Part shown: positions 58,539 through 64,000 of the stretch, one piece after another | Position numbering within the stretch: position 1 is the first letter of the stretch | Layout: every line of letters starts with the position of its first letter | Assembly: GCA_025059875.1 (NCBI GenBank) | Contig: JANXCT010000002.1 | Span: 1 to 64,000 of the forward strand | Length of the DNA stretch: 64,000 nt | Reading direction: 5' to 3' | From: Candidatus Kapaibacterium sp. | Lineage (GTDB): Bacteria > Bacteroidota > Ignavibacteria > Kapaibacteriales > HRBIN21 | Translations under genes and position numbers: made by a program | Notes under the pieces: generated by a model | What the model was told of the DNA's origin: nothing | Seen by the model: the letters and a program-made list of their open reading frames with translations, nothing else | The model's database searches: none

Positions 58539-60434
58539 GTGGCCCATCTCCGGCGGGCGCTCTGGAGTTTGTTCTCTGCTCTTGCTCAGTGGGGCATCCT
58601 CGGTTTCTGCTCGACTGCTGTGCTCTATGGATACAATGGCTGGTCTGAGGGGCAAACGGATACAGCTAGCAGTGCGACTGTTTGGCCATCGGCTAGATGG
58701 CAGGGAGTCCTGTCGAGAGATACAACAGCCATAGTGCTTCAGCAATCGGAGATCCCGTGGCGTGCATTCGTTGGGCTATCGGACTTGTTGTCCTCTTGGC
58801 CATTGTTGACTGCCTTCCATACTGGTGAGGCGGGAGGATGGCACCTCTTTGGCTTCGGGAGGGTAGCTCCTCAGGGGGTTGGATTGAGCCTCAATGGACG
58901 TCCTTGGTGGGAACCGACCTTTGGAGCACTTTCGCCTGAGCTATATCCTCCGGAGTTCATTGGCGCTGTAGAGCTGCTGAAGGGAACGGAGGCAGCCGTC
59001 TTGGGATGGAACGCCCTTGGTGTTGCTGTCAACATCGTAGAGCCACCGTTGCAGTCCGTCCCTGTGGCCTCTCGGCTATGGTATCTCAACGCGGCGTATG
59101 GCGTAGGGGGCTCTGATGGGATGATCTCCCTTGTGCTCTCCCCGGCCCTACATCTGATGGCTGGATATCGCCGACTCAGTTCGGAAGGGCGCTTTCGGAA
59201 CGGCTGGAGCAATAGCTGGAACGTACGTCTGCGGCTCCAGTGGATGCCGACACCTCAGTTGCTCTTCTCCTTATCGGAGCTCTTTACCCATTGGGTTGGG
59301 GGGCAGAATGGAGGGATGGCTGGAGCGGATTCGCTACCCAGATGGTGGGACGAAGTTACAGCTCGACCAGTGCTAACGGATTTCAACGATCGGCTCTACC
59401 GGCATGATGTGACACTGACGGGGAGGTGGTACGTAGGCTCTGCGTCTACCTTAGTCGGTCAGGTGTGGTACGTGCCAGTGCTCTGGCAGCGGCATGTCGG
59501 ACAGGCGCTCCACGACAGCGGACAGGATACGCTGTTTGGGGATGTGGTTTGGTATTCTCAGCAGTTTGGAGCCCGACTCCAGGCAGAGCTGGGAACAGTT
59601 CCGAATTCGGTCATTGGAGTCCAAGTACTCTGGGCACGTAGTCCCAAGCTGCCCTTCGCGTGGGCGACGAATTTGCGTGAAGGGAGGGTATACGGGTTGG
59701 GGCGGTGGGTAATAGCGGGGATCCAGGCAACGGTAGGTATCCAGATCACTGCGGGCAATACGCCGCCTCTTGCTAACGCTGGATTCCAGCTCCGTGGAGT
59801 TCTAGGTCCACGCGGATGGTGGCGAGTGGATGCTGTACGAGTTCTCCGGAGGCGTTCGGGGGCTGAGATGGTACAGACACCAGAGGAGGCGCATCTGCTC
59901 TGGGTGGAGGGTGGTTGGAGAGCCTTACGATGGGAGGTGCAGATAGGAGGGGTAGGCCAGTGGCTCAGAAATGCTGTTATTGCAAATCCCACCCCCTACC
60001 TAACGCCACAGCAGAATGCTGATGCCCTCCTCATTTGGGGACAGCTCTCGTACAAGTACATCCCTCGTGCCAAGCTTGGGACGGAGTGGAGCCTAATACC
60101 CTCGGCAGAAGAGGCTTGGCACACATTCCGGCTCGTTGCGATTGCAGGTGTAGAGGAATGTGTTGGACGAAGCTGTGTTCGGGCAGAGCTCCGCTGGGAG
60201 GTGTTACGGCCACCAGCTCTGCGACCCTTTCCGAGCCGGTGGATGTTGTATCAAGAGAAGGTTCAGCCGTTCCAGCATTCTGGGGGAGAGCTCTGCATTA
60301 CAGCTTCCTTTCGAGGAGCTCACCTTCGCCTTGCTCTTCGGAATCTCCTCGGGGTGCCATGGTATCGGGTGCCGTACTTCCCTCAGCCAGGGCGTAGCGC
60401 ACTGTTCGCTCTGACGTGGTCCTTCGATGGCTGA
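58539..60434 (+). CDS. TonB-dependent-receptor-like outer-membrane protein
   Basis: About 631 aa from a GTG start. A signal peptide (RRALWSLFSALAQWGILGFC) is followed by a plug-like domain (SDLLSSWPLLTAF, FGFGRVAPQGVGLSLNGRPWW, PPEFIGAVELLKGTEAAVLGWNALGVAVNIV), in which ELLKGTEAA and GVAVNIV match TonB-receptor plug strands, then a long beta-barrel rich in aromatic-ended strands (RLWYLNAAYGVGG, RLRLQWMPTPQLLFSLSE) and a final barrel strand (ALFALTWSFDG). A TonB box is not evident. The frame is open upstream to 58392 but that part overlaps the previous gene and its terminator. Ends directly against porD on the other strand. Confidence 0.75.
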   Translation: MAHLRRALWSLFSALAQWGILGFCSTAVLYGYNGWSEGQTDTASSATVWPSARWQGVLSRDTTAIVLQQSEIPWRAFVGLSDLLSSWPLLTAFHTGEAGGWHLFGFGRVAPQGVGLSLNGRPWWEPTFGALSPELYPPEFIGAVELLKGTEAAVLGWNALGVAVNIVEPPLQSVPVASRLWYLNAAYGVGGSDGMISLVLSPALHLMAGYRRLSSEGRFRNGWSNSWNVRLRLQWMPTPQLLFSLSELFTHWVGGQNGGMAGADSLPRWWDEVTARPVLTDFNDRLYRHDVTLTGRWYVGSASTLVGQVWYVPVLWQRHVGQALHDSGQDTLFGDVVWYSQQFGARLQAELGTVPNSVIGVQVLWARSPKLPFAWATNLREGRVYGLGRWVIAGIQATVGIQITAGNTPPLANAGFQLRGVLGPRGWWRVDAVRVLRRRSGAEMVQTPEEAHLLWVEGGWRALRWEVQIGGVGQWLRNAVIANPTPYLTPQQNADALLIWGQLSYKYIPRAKLGTEWSLIPSAEEAWHTFRLVAIAGVEECVGRSCVRAELRWEVLRPPALRPFPSRWMLYQEKVQPFQHSGGELCITASFRGAHLRLALRNLLGVPWYRVPYFPQPGRSALFALTWSFDG

Positions 60435-61328
60435 CTACCGCCCCAGCGCACGTTCGTAGTCGGTGCCGTGGCGTGGGTCCAAGGCCCGTAAACGGGGTAG
60501 TAGCGTCGGTGAATCCCAGTTCCGGAAGAGCTCAATGAGCTCCTGATACTTTGCCTCGAAGAACAACTGTAGCACGATGCTGGGCGTGCCCAAGCGCTCT
60601 TTGAAGCGGAGTAGCTCTGTCAGCAGGGAATCAATTGTTGTTAGGACCCGTGAGCGGTCGTGTTGGAGCTGCTCTAGGCCGTCAACGTAGTAGGCGAAGA
60701 TGAATCGCCGGAAGGGTTCAAATTGAGGGCTAATGAGCTCAGTGGCGAGACTAAAGCGGCTGAATTGGCCGGGTTCAGCGAAAGTCGAAAAGCCTTTCGC
60801 ATTGGAGGCTGCCGCAAGTTGAGCAAGCTGGTGTGCCTTCCGAAAGTAGGGTGTGCCACCGAGCTCTTCGTAAGTATCACAGTCCAGCCCAATTGCGAGC
60901 AGGGCGTAGAAATCAATCAGCGTTAGCAGAGGATCGTAACGGAGGGGCTGGTACGTTAGGGAAGCGCCTCTGGTATACTGGAAGCTCCAGTCGGGCTCGT
61001 AGATTCGTAGCAGAGGGGTCAGGGCCCCTCCGCTCAACGGGCGGGCAGATTGGAAGATTAGGCGCGCAGAGTACCACGATCCACTCCGTCCTGTTACTAT
61101 GATTGTAAGCTCTACGGGGATACGCTCGCCTTCCCACGGGGTGTCTCCGAAGCGCTGCGTGTTGAGGTAGTGTTCCAGGTCCTGTTGGAGTGTTGCCAAC
61201 TCGTGGCGGTGTTCTATCGGGAGGGCGTCCAGGATGACTGTTACACGTGCTGTGAGCTCCTGTGCTGCTGCGGTCTGACAGACTAAGGAGCCGATGAAGG
61301 AGAGAGCAAGTATTTTTGGCCGTGGCAT
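60435..61328 (-). CDS. porD: Type IX secretion protein PorD (DUF4835)
   Basis: About 297 aa with a signal peptide (about 1-23, cleavage near TAAAQ). The mature sequence follows the PorD/DUF4835 pattern: QELTARVTVILD, LEHYLNTQRFGDTPW, SARLIFQSARPL, SFQYTRGASLTY, YDPLLTLIDFYALLAIGLDCDTYEELGGTPYFRKA, and VLQLFFEAKYQELIELF near the end. This family is linked to the type IX secretion system that exports the sorting-domain proteins found here; its exact role is not settled. Start ATG 61328 is 20 bp from the divergent barrel gene, and the two promoters lie inside each other's coding sequence. Confidence 0.85.
   Translation of the reverse strand: MPRPKILALSFIGSLVCQTAAAQELTARVTVILDALPIEHRHELATLQQDLEHYLNTQRFGDTPWEGERIPVELTIIVTGRSGSWYSARLIFQSARPLSGGALTPLLRIYEPDWSFQYTRGASLTYQPLRYDPLLTLIDFYALLAIGLDCDTYEELGGTPYFRKAHQLAQLAAASNAKGFSTFAEPGQFSRFSLATELISPQFEPFRRFIFAYYVDGLEQLQHDRSRVLTTIDSLLTELLRFKERLGTPSIVLQLFFEAKYQELIELFRNWDSPTLLPRLRALDPRHGTDYERALGR
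61311..61318 (+). promoter_or_regulatory. Candidate -7 element (TATTTTTG) for the barrel gene, inside porD
   Basis: Full TAnnTTTG match on the plus strand, within the signal-peptide codons of porD and 31 bp before ATG 61349. A strong AGGAGG Shine-Dalgarno follows at about 61338-61343. Confidence 0.6.
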
Positions 61329-61348
61329 CTTGGAGGCAGGAGGAGCTG

Positions 61349-62143
61349 ATGGACCACCAATTCTGCTCATCAAAAATACAGGCCTTGTCCCTTTTCGCCG
61401 TGTTGGCACTTCTGCCGTGCATCGGCACGGCGCAGGTTGCAGGGATTGGAGTAGTGAGCCCAGTAGTTGTTAGCAACTCCGCGCTTATTGCAGATTTCCA
61501 CAGGAGGTGGGCGTGGGTTGGGTATGAACCCTCCCGCTTTGGACTACCCGAGCTTCATTGGGCATACGCTGGAATTGCTTCTCCGCTCGTTCCACATTGG
61601 CATGGCGCCCTTGAGGTGTGGGGGCGTGTGGTGCAACCCAGGTTCTCACATGTACGCCTGCGGCTGCAGGGAGCTGTGCGGTTAACAGCAGTGCTTGGAG
61701 TAGGAATAGCTGTAACGGTGACGCGTTACTCTGTTGAAGGGATGCCAACCCGCTGGTGGGGAGGCATAGATATCGGCATGCGCACCAACCTTTCACCGAA
61801 GTTGAAGCTTGGTTCGGTCCTGGAGAATGTAGTGCTGTGGTCGCACCTCAAGGGATCCAGCGCGGAGCAGCGATTTAGCTTAGGTGTCGGTTGGAGTGGA
61901 GGAACATGGGGAGCTGAACTTGATGCCGTTATTGCAACACTTAGTTCACCCGCCCTCAGCCTCACCACCACAGCAGAGCTAACCAGAGCAACAACCATCG
62001 TACTCCGAACCGCTAACTCTCCACTTCAGCTCCAACTGGGCACACATCTGGAACTCAGCGACGTAGCCCTCGATCTCGGAATAGCTTTCCACAGTGTCCT
62101 TGGATGGAGGCATGCACTCACAGTAGCTTATCGGTGGGACTGA
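61349..62143 (+). CDS. Outer-membrane beta-barrel protein (PorV/PorQ-like, tentative)
   Basis: About 264 aa with a signal peptide (SLFAVLALLPCIGTAQ). The rest alternates amphipathic strands (VRLRLQGAVRLTAVLGVGIAVTV, WGGIDIGMRTNLSPKLKLG, LQLQLGTHLELSDVALDLG) and ends in an aromatic barrel strand (HALTVAYRWD). Shape and setting recall PorV/PorQ-type FadL-like barrels, but I cannot confirm the family. Start ATG 61349 has a strong AGGAGG. The helix-hairpin-helix protein gene follows 23 bp later and is likely cotranscribed. Confidence 0.7.
   Translation: MDHQFCSSKIQALSLFAVLALLPCIGTAQVAGIGVVSPVVVSNSALIADFHRRWAWVGYEPSRFGLPELHWAYAGIASPLVPHWHGALEVWGRVVQPRFSHVRLRLQGAVRLTAVLGVGIAVTVTRYSVEGMPTRWWGGIDIGMRTNLSPKLKLGSVLENVVLWSHLKGSSAEQRFSLGVGWSGGTWGAELDAVIATLSSPALSLTTTAELTRATTIVLRTANSPLQLQLGTHLELSDVALDLGIAFHSVLGWRHALTVAYRWD
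61371..61378 (-). promoter_or_regulatory. Candidate -7 element (TATTTTTG) for porD, inside the barrel gene
   Basis: Full TAnnTTTG match on the minus strand, within the early codons of the plus-strand barrel gene and 43 bp before ATG 61328. With 61311-61318 it makes divergent promoters whose transcripts overlap. Confidence 0.6.
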
Positions 62144-62166
62144 GGTCCTGGGGACTGAGCATATTG

Positions 62167-64000
62167 ATGGCAGCAGCTACTCTGGAGCTGGCTGGTCAGG
62201 TTACGGAGCCAGCGAGTGGGGGATGGCTGGAGGTAGAGGAGGATGAGGTAGTGGCTCTGTCGGCTCTGGAGTATTTTGCCCTCCGCCAATGGGATCCGCT
62301 CTGTCTCCGTCAGGCGACAGCAGCAGAGCTGCAGCGGTTGCCGGGGATGACAGCCAGCGTAGTTCGACAGCTTGTGAGGCTTGTTCAGCGCCGGCCAGAG
62401 CTGTCATACGCAGAGCTTGCCGATAGCCTCGCACTAACTCCTGAGCAGCTCTGGGTCTTGCAGCAGGCTACGACTCTTGACTGTCCTCTGCCGGATGAAC
62501 ATCGGAGAGTAGTCCGGTCCGCTGTCACAGTGCCCCTAGTCAGGGTGCAGGGGGAAGAGGCATTCGTTGGACCTCTCTGGAAGCTGCAGGGAAATGCTTT
62601 TGGCCGTTGGGGTGTTTGGCGAGTGGAGTGTGTATGGGATAGAGACGCGGGAGAGCCGGGGATTGCAGACTTCGTGTCTGCTTCACTCCAAGCAGAGCCG
62701 TGGGCGGGAGCGCGTTGCCTTGTCGGAGATTTCCGCCTCGGGGTGGGTATGGGTGCGATGGCCTCCTCCAGTCGGGGGTTCCGCAGACCGGGGTTCGAGT
62801 TGGGTGCTCCCCTGCGGTGGAGCACAGAAGTACGGCCTTGGGGTTCGGTTCAGGAGAGTAGCTTCCTCCGTGGAGTTGCGCTTCAGTGGGAGTGGGGGAC
62901 TGGTGTGGTTGTGGGTTGGTTCTCCGTGGCTCCTCGCAGTGGCAGCATTGACACTGCTGGGGTTGTGCGTAGCGTTGTGGATGATGGCATCTTCGCTACG
63001 TCACGCGACCGTTCTCGGCGGTATGCGTTTCGGGAGCGTTGTTATGGGACAGCGGCCGAAGTGGCTTGGGGACACCTTAGAGTGCTCCTAGGCGGAATGG
63101 CGCTCTCGTATTCGCATCCATTAGCGACGCAGAGCCGGCGGGACTTCGCTGGACGGTCAGGGGTATTAACCACGGCTGCTTTCTCCTTCACTCCCGATTG
63201 GGGAGAGGTAGGAGTTGAGCTTGTGCGCGATGCTCGTGGCTTCTGGGGGATTCATGGTGGGTGTATGGTTGCCAGACCTGAATTTCGGCTGACGGTTGCA
63301 GTTCGGAGTATGCCGGACGGCTTCCGCTCGCCGTTCGGCAGCATTCTCAGCCGTTCAACGGCTGTTAGCAATGAGCAAGGGCTATACGTGGGAATCGCCT
63401 GGGATGAGGGACGCCACCGATTCTGGGCGTACGCTGATCTCTTCCGGACGCTTGCTCCTCCGTACGGGATGCCGATCCGCCAGTTGGGTAGTGAGATCGG
63501 GGTTCGATGGAAGTACTCCAAGCAGAAGTCGTTTGACTGGTGGCTCCATGCTAGGTACCAGACGCGATTGACAGTCCTTCCTGCGGAAAGTTCAAGGAGT
63601 CTGAACGAGGAAGGGATAGTGAGCCTTCGGGCAGACGTCTTCGGAGTTATTGTCCGGGGCTGGCGGTGGCACCTTCGGTGCGAGTTTCGGCAGGGCAGGG
63701 TACCGCAACAGGTAAACGGGTGGCTGGGAATGATCGGCTGCGAGGGAACTATGCAGAGATGGAGGCAGCAATGGGGGCTGCGAGTACGGGCTGGCGTCTA
63801 CTCGGTCTCACACGAAGCCCTGGGCTTTCGGTACTACGAGTATGCAGCTGCAGGTGTCCCTCGCCTTCACTTCCTCATGGGACACGGCTCTTATGTATCC
63901 GGTTGGATGCGGTGGAGTCCTGTAGGGTGGCTGGAGCTCCAGGGCTCTCTGGTAGTGGTGAAGCGCAATAGCCCTCTTCCCCTCCAGCTTTGGGGAGCAC
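62167..64000 (+). CDS. Helix-hairpin-helix protein with large outer-membrane-like region (partial)
   Basis: The frame is open from ATG 62167 to the window end with no stop (at least 611 residues), so the gene continues outside. Residues about 30-105 hold helix-hairpin-helix units of the ComEA kind (ATAAELQRLPGMTASVVRQLV, then LADSLALTPEQLWVL). From about 120 on there are repeated beta strands as in an outer-membrane barrel (VRSAVTVPLVRVQGEEAF, VGDFRLGVGMGAMASSSRGF, RGVALQWEWGTGVVVGWFSV, YVGIAWDEGRHRFWAYADLF, WHLRCEFRQGRVPQ). Large HhH proteins of this layout exist in Bacteroidota; function unknown. TTG 62164 is a possible start. I see no N-terminal signal peptide from ATG 62167, which is odd for a barrel. 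Confidence 0.75.
   Translation, partial: MAAATLELAGQVTEPASGGWLEVEEDEVVALSALEYFALRQWDPLCLRQATAAELQRLPGMTASVVRQLVRLVQRRPELSYAELADSLALTPEQLWVLQQATTLDCPLPDEHRRVVRSAVTVPLVRVQGEEAFVGPLWKLQGNAFGRWGVWRVECVWDRDAGEPGIADFVSASLQAEPWAGARCLVGDFRLGVGMGAMASSSRGFRRPGFELGAPLRWSTEVRPWGSVQESSFLRGVALQWEWGTGVVVGWFSVAPRSGSIDTAGVVRSVVDDGIFATSRDRSRRYAFRERCYGTAAEVAWGHLRVLLGGMALSYSHPLATQSRRDFAGRSGVLTTAAFSFTPDWGEVGVELVRDARGFWGIHGGCMVARPEFRLTVAVRSMPDGFRSPFGSILSRSTAVSNEQGLYVGIAWDEGRHRFWAYADLFRTLAPPYGMPIRQLGSEIGVRWKYSKQKSFDWWLHARYQTRLTVLPAESSRSLNEEGIVSLRADVFGVIVRGWRWHLRCEFRQGRVPQQVNGWLGMIGCEGTMQRWRQQWGLRVRAGVYSVSHEALGFRYYEYAAAGVPRLHFLMGHGSYVSGWMRWSPVGWLELQGSLVVVKRNSPLPLQLWGA

Noticed and set aside
1-64000. CRISPR arrays, insertion sequences, integrases, rRNA operon
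   Set aside because: No regularly spaced repeats, transposase or integrase motifs, or rRNA sequence were recognised in the window.

Overview
The window looks like chromosome from a high-GC member of the Bacteroidota-Chlorobiota (FCB) group, possibly the Kapabacteria-like lineage. This is inferred from gene content and was not tested by a search. The evidence is: many secreted proteins ending in a type IX secretion (T9SS) sorting domain, a PorD/DUF4835 gene, a YpdA-type bacillithiol disulfide reductase, a ferredoxin-dependent 2-oxoacid oxidoreductase (KorAB), and a recurring TAnnTTTG promoter element of the Bacteroidota type close upstream of many genes and of the tRNA. Most genes are tightly packed, with ATGA or TAATG overlaps.

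Layout. 1-0.6 kb: the 3' end of a G-rich T9SS cargo gene and its terminator. 0.6-2.05 kb: a MarR regulator with a cysteine cluster and a cytochrome P460 gene with palindromic operators. 2.2-5.5 kb (minus): the holB-ricT-PD40 operon. 5.6-8.6 kb (plus): amino-acid permease, pdxJ, rsmE. 7.9-11.1 kb: an old tandem duplication of rsmE, a lipoprotein gene and a glycosyltransferase 3' end; the second rsmE and one glycosyltransferase copy are now remnants. 11-18 kb (minus): a glycosyltransferase, a candidate small RNA on the opposite strand, the adk/sialidase-like/ypdA operon, and a membrane glycosyltransferase. 18.1-24.3 kb: a PNGase F-like secreted protein, korAB with a divergent FAD reductase, and a small envelope protein. 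24.3-34.6 kb: a surface-polysaccharide cluster (sugar-nucleotide enzymes, SLBB export protein, glycosyltransferases, phosphoglycosyltransferase). 34.6-37.3 kb: accA, a DedA-like protein, and an RsuA-family protein lacking the catalytic Asp. 37.3-46.1 kb: a T9SS beta-propeller protein, a glycosyltransferase, a Mn/Zn ABC importer whose permease carries an MntR-like sensor module, a VWA-like membrane protein, and tRNA-Pro(CGG). 46.2-55.3 kb: prfA, a DUF4397 lipoprotein, a subtilisin-like T9SS protease, panB, a small cytochrome-like lipoprotein, and a semialdehyde dehydrogenase. 55.5-64 kb: a large T9SS protein, a TonB-receptor-like barrel, porD, an outer-membrane barrel, and a large helix-hairpin-helix/outer-membrane protein that runs off the window end.

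Taken together, the region serves cell-surface construction and protein secretion (polysaccharide synthesis, T9SS cargo, outer-membrane barrels), interleaved with core housekeeping genes. No rRNA, CRISPR array, integrase or insertion sequence was seen. The most unusual items are the fossil tandem duplication, the candidate small RNA at about 12.2 kb, the permease-MntR fusion, the RsuA-like protein without its catalytic Asp, the glycosyltransferase fused to a degenerate phosphoglycosyltransferase, and the interlocked divergent promoters at 61.3 kb.
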